This document shows positions 1 to 7,820 of a stretch of 41,260 bases of DNA, piece after piece. Below the pieces are notes generated by a model. It ran no database searches. It was not told the origin of the DNA and was given only the letters and a program-made list of their open reading frames with translations. Each line of letters starts with the position of its first letter. The first letter of the stretch is position 1. The translations under genes were made by a program, and so were the position numbers. Source of the DNA: Halomonas salinarum (GTDB taxonomy: Bacteria > Pseudomonadota > Gammaproteobacteria > Pseudomonadales > Halomonadaceae). The stretch spans positions 1 through 41,260 of the forward strand of contig NZ_WWNB01000025.1 of the NCBI RefSeq assembly GCF_012062845.1. Direction: 5' to 3'.

Positions 1-2
1 AG

Positions 3-370
3 ACACTGGTTCGGGTCGCGGGTCAGCGCTGGAAAATCGAGCAGGGTTTTCAGACGGCGAAGGGGGAATGCGGCCTGGATGAGTACGAGGTGAGGTGCTG
101 GGCCAGTTGGCATCGCCACATCACCTTGTCGCTGCTGGCCCACGCCCTGTTGATGGCGATTCGGCAAGCGAGCCAGCAGCAAAAAAAACCGTTGCCGGCA
201 GGATCCAGTGGACACTCTCCGAGCTCAGGCGACTAATAGGGAGATGGCTATGGCAAGGGCAGCAAGCCTTGTCCCATGTGCTTCATTGGTCGGACTGGCG
301 ACGAAAGCACCAGTACCGGGCTTGGCAATGCCACTGTCGGCAGCAACAAGCCCGACTAGGCAATGTCTGA
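3..370 (+). pseudogene. IS701-like transposase, 3' fragment with frameshift
   Basis: C-terminal end of a DDE transposase cut by the left window edge. Frame 3..236 reads a block typical of the IS701 family (RWKIEQGFQTAKGECGLDEY), followed by a Trp/His-rich block (CWASWHRHITL). Just after an A8 run at 181-188 this frame departs from the family pattern and stops at 234-236. The family-like C-terminus (RRLIGRWLW, HWSDWRRKHQ) continues in the frame that ends at 370. One A lost from the run would explain this; slippage on A8 is the alternative. The upstream catalytic residues are outside the window. IS701 is a family call from motif memory, not a search. Confidence 0.7.
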
Positions 371-493
371 AAAGTACTGCGCTCGCCCATACGGCGTTAA
401 AAATCGGCTCAAGATGCTCATTTACACCCCGTAAACTCCGCTCTTTCGCCAATTTTTGCCTTGTCTGGCCTTCGCTCGTCGACTTTTCAGACA
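364..493. repeat. MITE-like element with perfect 12-bp terminal inverted repeats
   Basis: TGTCTGAAAAGT at 364-375 is matched exactly by its reverse complement at 482-493, bounding a 130-bp unit. Inside there are further partial inverted repeats, including TTTAC-ACCCC-GTAAA and two facing A/T-run blocks near 400 and 460, so the whole unit could fold into a long imperfect hairpin. It begins at the end of the transposase fragment and contains no credible gene. It could be a non-autonomous element or the end structure of the neighbouring IS. No target-site duplication is obvious. Confidence 0.55.
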
Positions 494-799
494 AAGCCTA
501 GCAATTCATGAACGATCACGGCAGTAGTTACGACTGTAGTACTAGGCCGGCCTACTTAAACACTTTCTCAATATAGATCATGAAATTACGACAAAAAACG
601 CATCTTACTAATTTATATATAAATTAACAATCAAACAAAAATCCACGGTCTAAAAACATGACAAACGCTTTCAGTTATTCGTGATCAGGACCATACTAAT
701 GTCTCCACGCATCGAAATCTCAGCTTTCTATGCTTAGTAAAAAGCCTCAGAGCCCAAACTAATTTTAGGCTCATGCAGTTGTAAATAAAGGTAAAGATA
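494..799. other. AT-rich intergenic stretch, no gene seen
   Basis: Markedly more AT-rich than its surroundings, with runs such as TTTATATATAAATTAA near 612. No open frame with a ribosome-binding site or family resemblance was found. It presumably holds the promoter of the small gene at 800, but no -35/-10 pair stands out enough to call. Confidence 0.4.
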
Positions 800-925
800 A
801 TGAGCAAAGGACAGGACAAAAAAAGAGATAGTAAAAAGAAGCCGCTTTTAACCGCAAAGGAGAAGAAAGCTGCCAAGCAATCAAAGAAAGGCGAAACTGA
901 TGTTCTAGGACATAAGGCAAAATAG
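800..925 (+). CDS. 41-aa lysine-rich small protein
   Basis: A short frame, ATG to TAG, encoding 41 residues of which more than a third are Lys or Arg (begins MSKGQDKKRDSKKK; central AKEKKAAKQSKK). AAAGG at 787-791 is a plausible ribosome-binding site 8 nt upstream. Small basic proteins starting MxKGQDKK with a central KEKKAAK block recur in gammaproteobacteria, so this is probably a real conserved gene; that comparison is from memory. There is no signal peptide or membrane segment. The charge suggests binding to nucleic acid or ribosomes, but the function is unknown. Confidence 0.65.
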   Translation: MSKGQDKKRDSKKKPLLTAKEKKAAKQSKKGETDVLGHKAK

Positions 926-1269
926 GCTCTTCATCGCTGGGAGTGGAATTTGCCCCTGAACTGAGCCAGTGTTGCGACGACTCCTTGAGCCTAAGTTGGC
1001 TGCCTCGATCGTTGCTCTTGGGCTGCCGGCGCCCTAAGGTCATCTCCAGAGCGGCCAGAACCAACTGTGTACGCATGTTATTGATCTTACCCAGCAATCG
1101 TGGACACTGGTGCTGGGCAAGATCATCAGCGTTAGGGGCGTTCCGGCAGTGCATAAGGTCGAACAATCGACCAGGTACGGATATCGAGCAAGTGAAAATT
1201 GCCTGAGGTTGTCGGTATCCGATGCCCCTGGCATCATCAGAGAGACCGGATATACGTGTGCAGTCGTAC
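926..1269. other. Intergenic stretch between small gene and group II intron, no gene supported
   Basis: A minus-strand open frame covers about 927-1166 and looks mildly coding-like, but it has no recognisable family, no start signal and runs on through AT-rich DNA. It may be part of another decayed insertion sequence. The 3' end of the group II intron should lie in or close to this interval, but I could not fix the boundary. Confidence 0.3.
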
Positions 1270-2427
1270 CTACCGCTGACCGTGCCTCATGCTTGCAAAC
1301 GGGGAGGACTCCATATACGGGCATACGGATCCGTACCACGGCGGTTGGTCAAGTGTTGCAAACCGCTTCATGTAGAAGCTCACACCACGGAAGCCTCGGG
1401 CATGCCACCAGCGGTTGTTCATCGCAAACCGCGTATGATGAAGCTGGGCCAGGAACCACCAGCGCTTGGCTGACAGTACCCCCTGGCATCTTCCACGGGA
1501 AGCCAGAGCTGAATCATCTTCCTCACTCGGGTTCGCGGCTTGAACCACTGCTTCATCAGGCACATCCGTAGACGGCTTCGGATCCAGCTGTCGAGGTCGG
1601 CGAACATCCGGCGCGTCTCCGCCAGCCGAAAGTAGCTCGTCCAGCCTCGAAGGTTCTTGTCGAGGCGAGCCAGCTTGATCTCGATCATGCCCTCGGGTCA
1701 GTTGCCTGACCCGTCTCTTAAAACGCTTGACCGTCTCTGTGCTGCACCGAATCCGGGGGGTGGCCATTCCAAGAAAGCCGTATCCCAGAAAACTGCTGCG
1801 CGAGGCGGCCACGACACGACTCTTATCCCGATTCACCGGGAGTTTCAGCCGTGTCTCCAGAAAGGCCGTCATGCTTTCCTTGACCCGGCGACCCGCTCGA
1901 CGACTCTTGACGTAGACTTGGCAGTCATCGGCATATCGGCAGAACCGATGGCCTCTGGCGTCCAGTTCCTTGTCGAGGTCATCGAGCAGGATATTGCTGA
2001 GCAAGGGACTCAGGGGAGACCCCTGGGGTGTGCCTTTCTCGCGTTGGCTGACGAGACCACCCATCATCATCCCAGATTGTAGGTAGCGGCGGATCAGGCC
2101 AAGCAAACGCTTGTCGAGAATCCTCTTTGCCAGCCTGGCCATCAGGATGTCGTGGTTGACCTGGTCGAAGAACTTCTCCAAGTCGATGTCGACCACGATG
2201 TTATGGCCCTGCTTGACGTAGCCATGGGCCTGCTCAATCGCCTGCCAGGCGTTCCTGCCTGGTCTGAAGCCGTAGCTTGAAGGTGAGAAATCCTTCTCGT
2301 AGTGCGGGCTGAGCACTTGATGAATGGCTTGCTGGATCAGACGGTCCAACACGTTGGGGATTCCCAGCATGCGGTAGTTCCCTTTCCCTTTCGGAATGTG
2401 AACCGTCCTGACCGGCCCTTGCCTCAC
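1270..2427 (-). pseudogene. Group II intron reverse transcriptase/maturase, doubly frameshifted
   Basis: The N-terminal part carries clear group II reverse transcriptase blocks: LGIPNVLDRLIQQA, SYGFRPGRNAWQA, VDIDLEKFFDQVNHD, GTPQGSPLSPLLSNI and the catalytic FCRYADDC box. Near 1695 the frame changes: the thumb/maturase segment (LARLDKNLRGWTSYF, MLMKQWFKP-like block) is encoded in the frame covering 1419-1688. Near 1483, at a G-run, coding returns to the first frame for the C-terminal part (AKRWWFLAQLHHTRF). About 75-100 N-terminal residues usual for the family are absent, because intron leader sequence joins directly to the finger domain around 2440-2500. A dead gene. Confidence 0.8.
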
Positions 2428-2741
2428 CTCCCGCTGAGTGGTTGGCTTGGCACCGGCGGTCGTGAGGGACCTCCCGGGGTAAGACGCACATCTTTCCCGC
2501 CATGTGGCCGCCTCATATACGTGCTGCGCTGCCGTGTTGGGATGAGCTTTGTGTTCTTCAGCACACTCACTCTTCGTAGCCCGCCACCTATGAGATTCGT
2601 GTTCCTCGGCTCGGCGGTTTGCCGCAGGCTTCCTTCAGATTCCACCTTGCGATGGACACCCTTGCCGTGTTGGCTAACAGCTACTCCCAACTTCACTGCT
2701 CGGGACTTTCACCCTATAGATGTGCGCCGTGCCCGGCGCAC
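1300..2741 (-). mobile_element. Degenerate group II intron
   Basis: On the minus strand the element starts at 2741 with GTGCGCCGGGC, matching the GUGYG 5' consensus of bacterial group II introns. AGGGTGAAAGTCCCGAGC, a common domain I sequence, follows about 20 nt later. A broken reverse transcriptase/maturase frame occupies the middle. Past it, around 1305-1345, the sequence ACCGCCGTGGTACGG..CCGTATGCC resembles a domain V hairpin, but the distal strand is poorly matched. The 3' boundary is not resolved. The 5' boundary abuts IS3 transposase sequence, so the intron entered that IS. The frameshifts and the missing N-terminal region mean it is no longer self-mobile. Confidence 0.75.
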
Positions 2742-3033
2742 TGACTGCTCCCCGCCCTGATGGGGCCGCTCCTTGTTGAATCCAGTGAAGTAACGCTTCA
2801 TCTCCTTTCGCTGGTGAGCGCCATCTTCGAAGGCCTTCAGGTAGACGCACTCGTACATCACGCTGCGCCAGAGCCGTTCCACGAAGATGTTGTCCTGGCA
2901 ACAGCCCTTGCCGTCCATGCTGATCCGGACATCATGGGTCTCCAGCGCCTAGTGAAGGCCTGGCTGGTGAACTGGCAGCCTTGGTCAGTGTTGAATATCT
3001 CCGGCGGCCCATGGCGTGCTAGCGCCTCTTTAA
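2742..3033 (-). pseudogene. IS3-family transposase orfB fragment, abutted by the group II intron
   Basis: On the minus strand the frame reads NTDQGCQFTSQAFT (second catalytic Asp block of the rve/DDE core). After a frameshift near 2945 it continues as MDGKGCCQDNIFVERLW (the block with the catalytic Glu), then a KERPHQGGEQ end block. These are typical of IS3-family orfB. The N-terminal part is missing, and the C-terminus stops where intron sequence begins at 2741. The remaining C-terminal sequence was not found on the far side of the intron, so deletion followed insertion. Confidence 0.75.
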
Positions 3034-3295
3034 GCGATGATCGGGACCGGCATGAACAGCAACTTCTCGACGTCTAGTGGAGGGCCGGGCGTTCCGCTAG
3101 GCATCGGATGCGATGCACACTGTACGCCAGCGCACAGATGGTGGGGCGCCAATCGCCTATCATCAACGTGGGTGAGGCAAGGGGACTGCTTGTACAGGGA
3201 GTTGCACCACGCGTCGCACGGACGGCGACGCCATCATGACACGAGCCATCCTGTAGCATCTTCACACAGGATCATACGCCAGAGAGGATTACTCA
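3034..3295. other. Intergenic leader of the small membrane protein gene
   Basis: No gene recognised. The last 20 nt hold a strong Shine-Dalgarno (AGAGAGGA, 3281-3288) for the small gene at 3296. No convincing promoter hexamers were found. Confidence 0.3.
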
Positions 3296-3370
3296 ATGAA
3301 CAACATCGTCTATATCGTCGGCGCCATCGTCATCGTTCTGGTGGTTCTCTCCTTTCTCGGTCTTCGTTGA
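3296..3370 (+). CDS. 24-aa single-helix membrane protein
   Basis: ATG at 3296 and TGA at 3368-3370 encode MNNIVYIVGAIVIVLVVLSF followed by LGLR. Nearly the whole product is one hydrophobic helix with a basic C-terminus. AGAGAGGA lies 7 nt upstream. Tiny proteins with the pattern MxxIVYIVGAIVIVLxxLSF-GLR are widespread in proteobacteria (from memory) and are often missed by gene callers. It is presumably inserted in the inner membrane; its role is unknown. The good ribosome-binding site and the family pattern support a real gene. Confidence 0.7.
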   Translation: MNNIVYIVGAIVIVLVVLSFLGLR

Positions 3371-3914
3371 GGCAAGCGAGGAACGAGCGGATCGGCAAGG
3401 CATCGGAAGCTGAGGGGCTGGCGGCCGGAGACATACCATCCCGCTGGAGACGCCCTCACAACCATCCTCGAGGAATTCGTGTTCCTGCGCTTTCTGTTCA
3501 GTTACATCGCGCTGACCAGTGCCGATGATACCTACACCGACAAGCTGGGAAGCCATGAGCAGCAAGAATACCGCTAGGCCTTGCCGATCGTCGTCCGCCT
3601 TGCCACCAAAGGCGACGCCGAGGAGCAGTACATGTTCAATGCCCAGCTCGGTGCGACCAAGGCCAAGAAATCTATGAGCACGCGGGCAGCTTACGCAAGA
3701 TACCCAGGTCGCCGATCCCTGATCGGTGGCCTCTTGGTGTGAGCCAATCGACGACCGGGGCATCACCCCTCGTTCGCTGCGCAAGAGCCTGCCGGTGTGC
3801 CTGGCCACCTATTGAGTTCATCGACACCCGTTCCCCATAGCATTACCCATCTATGCTGTAGCCAGGCATGTGCCCTAAATCATTTTTTCACTTCACACCC
3901 ATGGAGTTTGCATT
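3371..3914. other. Non-coding or decayed stretch upstream of the deacetylase-like gene
   Basis: The plus strand shows short protein-like pieces (for example FVFLRFLFSYIALTSADD around 3476-3530, then a TAG, then more open frame), as expected for a decayed gene. I recognise no family. The long minus-strand open frame across 3293-3808 has no ribosome-binding site and is composition-driven. Confidence 0.3.
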
Positions 3915-5057
3915 GTGGCCGACGAGAACAGCGTGATTGTCTTCTACGACGAGCGAATGCTGGCCCATGAGCCGGATATCGAGGTGCCTTTCCTGCCGGG
4001 TCGCATGGACGTTCGTATCCGTTCACTGTTGGTGGAACTGGGCGTTCCCTGGAAATATCCGGAACATCCCGCCAGGCTCACCGCTATCCGGCACCTTCTG
4101 GAACTCGAGCCGGTTCCCGGCATGACATTCGAATCGGGCATGGCAGCGACGCGGGAGCAGTTGGGGCGCGTCCACACCAACTCTTACCTGGACAGCATTT
4201 ACCAACTGCGCGGAGAGAGCGCCTGGCTGGACGACGATACTACGGCCGTCTCCCCCGGGAGCGTCGATGCCGCCGAGGTGGCCGCCGGCACGGCGATCGC
4301 CGCCGTCGAGGCGGTGGTAGAGGGGAGGGCCGAGAGCAGCTTCGCGCTGGTAAGACCCCCCGGTCACCACGCCGAACCGGTGCGCGCCCGTGGCTTCTGC
4401 CTGTTCAACAACGTGGCGGTGGCGGCCGCCCATGCCCAGGCGGCGCTGGGCTGCCACCGAATCATGATCGTCGATTGGGATGCCCATCATGGGAACGGTA
4501 CCCAGGACATCTTCTGGGCCGATCCGGATGTGTTGTTCTTCGATATCCACCGTGCCTCTCCCTTCTATCCCGGCACAGGGAGTCTCGCGGAAGTCGGGGT
4601 GGGCCTCGGGGATGGCACCAATGTCAATGTTCCCTTGCCTGCCGATGCCGACGACGCTGCCTATCTCAAGGCCTTCCGCGAGATCCTGGTGCCTGCGGCC
4701 CAGTGGTTCCGCCCCGACCTGATCTTGGTTTCGACAGGCTTCGATCCCCACACCCATGACCTGGCGCTGAATGTTTCCTATGACGGTTTTGCCGCCATGA
4801 CCGGCATCCTGCAGAGCCTGGCACGCCAGCAATGCGGGGGAAGGCTGGTCTTCGTACTGGAAGGCGGCTACAACCTGATCTCGCTGTCACGCGGTGTCAG
4901 GACGGTGCTTCAGGTGCTGGCTGGCAATGTGCCGGCGGAACCTGGCCAGCGTGGCATCGCCGAAGTCGAGGCCGCGGCGGACTTCCATCGCGGTGCCTTC
5001 GTCACCGAATCGGATGCTTCGGTTGCTCCACCCCGCGCCGGTCAGGATGGGCAATAA
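3915..5057 (+). CDS. Class II histone deacetylase-like / acetylpolyamine amidohydrolase family protein
   Basis: 380 aa, zinc-dependent amidohydrolase of the arginase/deacetylase superfamily. These enzymes remove acetyl groups from lysine side chains, polyamines or other small amines in the cytoplasm. All core elements are visible: RPPGHHAEP (His151-His152), GFCLFNNVA (161-169), DWDAHHGNGTQ with zinc ligands Asp189 and His191, GFDPHTHD with the third ligand Asp277, and EGGYN with the catalytic Tyr319. The start is taken as GTG 3915, served by GGAG at 3903-3906; the ATG at 3901 is out of frame. The next gene is an acetyltransferase 221 nt downstream, which suggests opposing reactions on a similar substrate. 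The substrate cannot be told from sequence. Confidence 0.9.
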   Translation: MADENSVIVFYDERMLAHEPDIEVPFLPGRMDVRIRSLLVELGVPWKYPEHPARLTAIRHLLELEPVPGMTFESGMAATREQLGRVHTNSYLDSIYQLRGESAWLDDDTTAVSPGSVDAAEVAAGTAIAAVEAVVEGRAESSFALVRPPGHHAEPVRARGFCLFNNVAVAAAHAQAALGCHRIMIVDWDAHHGNGTQDIFWADPDVLFFDIHRASPFYPGTGSLAEVGVGLGDGTNVNVPLPADADDAAYLKAFREILVPAAQWFRPDLILVSTGFDPHTHDLALNVSYDGFAAMTGILQSLARQQCGGRLVFVLEGGYNLISLSRGVRTVLQVLAGNVPAEPGQRGIAEVEAAADFHRGAFVTESDASVAPPRAGQDGQ

Positions 5058-5278
5058 TGCACTACATGAGCTAAATAGCCTCACCGTTTGCCTTGGCACT
5101 CGAGCACGATCCAGTTATGGACATCGCGTGCCCAGGTACCGAGTGGCCGTCCCTTGCGGTTCAGCATCCGACACAGCTACCCGGCCGTGTATGTTGGGTG
5201 ATCCTGTGTGAGGACGAGGTGACCGTGCAGATCGGCAGCCCGTGGCTGGGTGAAATACCCAAAGGGGAGGAGCATGGG

Positions 5279-5728
5279 ATGGGCGTAACACTGAAGAGCA
5301 TCACCCGCGAGAACTTCGAGGCTGTCATTGCCCTGGAGGTAGCGGCATCACAGCGTGACTATGTCGCTGACAACCTGTACTCCATTGCCGAATCGAGCTT
5401 CCATCCGACCTATCAGCCTCGCGCCATCTATTGGGGCGGCGAAGTGGTCGGCTTTCTCATGTACGAATCCTTTCACCACAACGAACGGCCGCCGGTCTAC
5501 AACATCTTCCGTCTCATGGTCGATCGACGCCATCAGGGAAGAGGCATCGGGCACAGCGCCATGCAGTGTGTGCTGGACGAGATCAAGGCACAGGGCCCCT
5601 TCGAGAGAATCGCGATCTGCTATGTGTCTACCAACCAGGTCGCCCGGGACTTCTACGCTAGTCTCGGCTTCCAAGAGACAGGAATGAGCGAGGAAACCGA
5701 TGAGGTCATCGCCGAGATCCGGGGTTGA
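5279..5728 (+). CDS. GNAT acetyltransferase, spermidine/diamine N-acetyltransferase-like
   Basis: 149 aa, a single GNAT fold that transfers acetyl from acetyl-CoA to an amine. The acetyl-CoA loop (motif A) is RRHQGRGIGHSAM near residues 82-94, and the C-terminal FYASLGFQETG block is typical of the family. The NVxRLxV-like strand before motif A (NIFRLMVDRRHQ) and the N-terminal VAxDNLYSIAES block recall BltD/spermidine acetyltransferases. The start is set at ATG 5279 behind AAAGGGGAGG (5261-5270). The frame is open back to 5093, but that extension has no family resemblance. Together with the upstream deacetylase-like gene it may form an acetylation/deacetylation pair. Confidence 0.85.
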   Translation: MGVTLKSITRENFEAVIALEVAASQRDYVADNLYSIAESSFHPTYQPRAIYWGGEVVGFLMYESFHHNERPPVYNIFRLMVDRRHQGRGIGHSAMQCVLDEIKAQGPFERIAICYVSTNQVARDFYASLGFQETGMSEETDEVIAEIRG

Positions 5729-6407
5729 CGAGGGGCGCATCCTGTATGCCCGCTGCGCGCCACGCTTGATGGACGGCTATCCGGCTGGCCGCTGAATAGA
5801 CCATTCCCCGAGGAGCCCGCCCATGCAATTGCTGAAGCCATCCTGGCCGTTGCCCTCTCCGCTGCCCTAGCTGCTGGGGGCTGGTGATGGCTGGGCAGAT
5901 CAAGCCCCTGGTTTCCGAGGCTCTGTGGAAACACTTGGTGCGTGGCCGGGGCCTTGGCGGCATCGCGCGTGGGCGGTGGTCGGCGCCCCTCTGCCGGGAC
6001 ATTTGAAGCTTCCAGTCCCTCAAAACGGTCTGTCACGTAGGTGCTGTGACAGGCCACACAGGTTTCGGTCATGCGACCGAAGAACTCAACTTGAAGGGGG
6101 GAGCCACGCGACCAGAAGAAAGAAAGGCCGAAAAGCCAGGCGCGACAATTTGGTGAGGCATTAGGGTGTGCTGCCGCACGGAAAAATTCCCCAACACGGC
6201 TTACACTTCATAGGGTGTAGTTGAAAGTGCCGGACCGACTAGGAATCACATATATTCATTGAGGGTTGGGGCTTCTACATCATCAGGCGAAAGCAGCATC
6301 GCGTCTTTTGAAGGTTTACTTTCTGAAGAGTGAATTTTTACTTGAGTCGTTAATCTCACTTTAAGTAATAAGGTCACTTAATCTGTTACAAGGCAAGGAG
6401 AAGTTAA
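5729..6407. other. Long intergenic region with one cytochrome remnant
   Basis: About 680 nt with no intact gene. The only recognisable coding piece is a cytochrome c fragment on the minus strand (annotated separately). The last 200 nt before the phasin gene are AT-rich and should contain its promoter; TTGAGT followed 18 nt later by TAATAA, about 6343-6372, is a weak candidate. Confidence 0.35.
6013..6096 (-). pseudogene. Cytochrome c C-terminal fragment (CxxCH)
   Basis: The minus-strand frame reads VEFFGRMTETCVACHSTYV followed by TDRFEGL. This has the heme-attachment CVACH and matches the C-terminal helix of cytochrome c'/class II-like cytochromes, in which TCxACHxxY sits near the end. No N-terminal four-helix portion is found upstream, and the frame does not stop where the family usually ends. 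It is best read as a relic. Confidence 0.5.
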
Positions 6408-6977
6408 ATGAGCACCGAAAAGGCAAAATCAGATAGCAATCAGTCTACTGATCAATCTAGTGATCAATCCACCGAGCAAGCCACGGAGCAGTTCGACAAG
6501 GCCGTTCTGGAGCCGGTGCGCGCCTACGGGGCACTGACCACGGATTACTTTGAACAACTGTTCTCGGCTCAGTTCGATGCCGTTCGTGCCTTTGCAGACA
6601 CCAGTTTAGCGCAATCCCGCTCCTGGCTCGAGGTCAAGGATTCCGAAAGTCTTCGTCAGGTGATCGAGGAGCAGCAAAAGGCCGTTCGGGAAATGAGTGA
6701 GCGGTTGAAGGAAGATACTGACAAGATCCGCTCTTTGAGCCAAGAATACCTTAAGGGGACTGAGCAATTGACCTCGGAGAATATGCAGTCGGGCAGCAAG
6801 CAGCTCGAGGAAAACATGGAGAAAGGCCAGAAGCAGTTCAAGGAAAAACTTGAGAAGGGCCAAAAGCAAGTCGAAGATAGCCTTCAGAAGGGTAAGGAAG
6901 AAGCTGGCGGTCATCAACAGAAAGGCCAGCGTCAGACCGACAAGAGCAAGAAGGCGACCGGCACGCATGACAAGTAA
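6408..6977 (+). CDS. Phasin family protein
   Basis: 189 aa. Phasins coat polyhydroxyalkanoate granules and control their size and number. The central region (about 27-120) has the phasin pattern: an amphipathic helical stretch with YFEQLFSAQFDAVRAFAD and a following KAVREMSERLKED block. The N-terminus is Ser/Gln/Thr-rich and the C-terminus (about 130-189) is a Lys/Gln/Glu-rich tail with repeated EKGQKQ units, likely coiled-coil. No signal peptide is present. AAGGAG at 6395-6400 is well placed for ATG 6408. It is a single-gene unit; no PHA synthase is in the window. Apolar stretches are short, as usual for phasins. Confidence 0.85.
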   Translation: MSTEKAKSDSNQSTDQSSDQSTEQATEQFDKAVLEPVRAYGALTTDYFEQLFSAQFDAVRAFADTSLAQSRSWLEVKDSESLRQVIEEQQKAVREMSERLKEDTDKIRSLSQEYLKGTEQLTSENMQSGSKQLEENMEKGQKQFKEKLEKGQKQVEDSLQKGKEEAGGHQQKGQRQTDKSKKATGTHDK

Positions 6978-7043
6978 CGTTTAGTGTTTGACAGAATGTC
7001 GGAACTTGAAGGGAGCGGTCTCAATACTTCAGCCAAAGAATTT

Positions 7044-7086
7044 TGATACATAGGCCTTAAATATCTAGATCCTATATAGGGCCTAT
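7044..7086 (+). promoter_or_regulatory. Putative promoter with ATAGGCC dyad
   Basis: TTGATA (7044-7049) is followed 16 nt later by TAGATC (7066-7071), a weak sigma-70-like pair. ATAGGCC (7050-7056) and GGCCTAT (7080-7086) form an inverted repeat spanning the -10 region, as an operator might. The same arms, extended to 12 bp, occur upstream of the Crp/Fnr gene at 18700. Confidence 0.3.
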
Positions 7087-7104
7087 TGCTTAAGGGGAAT
7101 GATC

Positions 7105-7593
7105 ATGGATATTCGCAAACATACTCTCGTCTTTGGGCTCGCCCTGGCACTCGGTGCCAGTGGTACCGGCGTAGCCCTTGCCCAAGGCATGTCGGAAAGC
7201 CAGCCCGGTCAAGGGAGCGATATGATGCGTGGTCACAACGGCCAAGGTGGCATGGGGCCCAGCATGATGGGCGGCGGCGAGATGCCCTGCCCAATGATGG
7301 GTGGCACTGGTATGGGCATGATGCAAGAGATGCTCGACCCGGAACAGCGGGATGAGATGCGAGAGCTGATGCAAGAGCACCGCCCGACCCAGTTCGAGCG
7401 TATGGGACGCCTGATGAATCTGCGCGATGACCTGATGGCGGAAATGCATGGCGAGCGCCCCGACCCAGAGCAGGTCAAAGCCTTGCATAGCAAGCTAGCC
7501 GAGCTTCACGGTGAAATGATGGCCGAAATGGTGCGCATGCGAAATACCATGCATGACCTCATGACCGATGAACAACGCCAAAAGCTTCAGTAG
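7105..7593 (+). CDS. Met-rich periplasmic Spy/ZraP-like protein
   Basis: 162 aa from ATG 7105 (AAGGGG at 7092-7097; an in-frame ATG at 7099 is closer than usual). An N-terminal signal peptide with a hydrophobic core (LVFGLALALGASGTGVALA) and cleavage near AQG is evident. The mature N-terminus is full of Met and Gly (MMGGG, MMGGTGMGMMQ), suggesting metal binding. The C-terminal half is helical, with an LTxxQ-like end (MTDEQRQKL) as in the Spy/CpxP/ZraP group of periplasmic chaperones and zinc-responsive proteins. Likely an envelope or metal stress protein. The family call rests on the LTxxQ-type end and composition. Confidence 0.75.
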   Translation: MDIRKHTLVFGLALALGASGTGVALAQGMSESQPGQGSDMMRGHNGQGGMGPSMMGGGEMPCPMMGGTGMGMMQEMLDPEQRDEMRELMQEHRPTQFERMGRLMNLRDDLMAEMHGERPDPEQVKALHSKLAELHGEMMAEMVRMRNTMHDLMTDEQRQKLQ

Positions 7594-7820
7594 CCGACAC
7601 CTGAGAGCAGCGATGATCCTGAGGATCACGATGCACATCACTGACTGGAATCTCACTGAGTAGACAACAGAATGGGCGACCAGTCATGGTCGTCCACTCG
7701 GTGAGGCCAGCAAGAGGCTCACGATGAACGATTCGGCTCCGAACACGATTTCCCTAACAGTCCCGGGGTTGGACTGCTGCTGTTTGGTGAATTCGCGAGC
7801 AACTAATGCAGGAATTAGCA

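Noticed and set aside
225..494. 89-aa minus-strand open frame
   Set aside because: Covers the MITE-like element and the transposase end; no ribosome-binding site. The reading frame follows from the repeat sequence.
3293..3808. 171-aa minus-strand open frame
   Set aside because: Antisense to the 24-aa gene, low-complexity C-terminus (poly-Asp mirrors the hydrophobic helix), no family resemblance.
4023..4832. 269-aa minus-strand open frame
   Set aside because: Antisense shadow of the deacetylase-like gene, a common effect of high-GC coding DNA.
7674..7695. GGGCGACCA/TGGTCGTCC hairpin after the Spy-like gene as a terminator
   Set aside because: Good stem but no T-run on either strand and 80 nt past the stop codon; function not supported.
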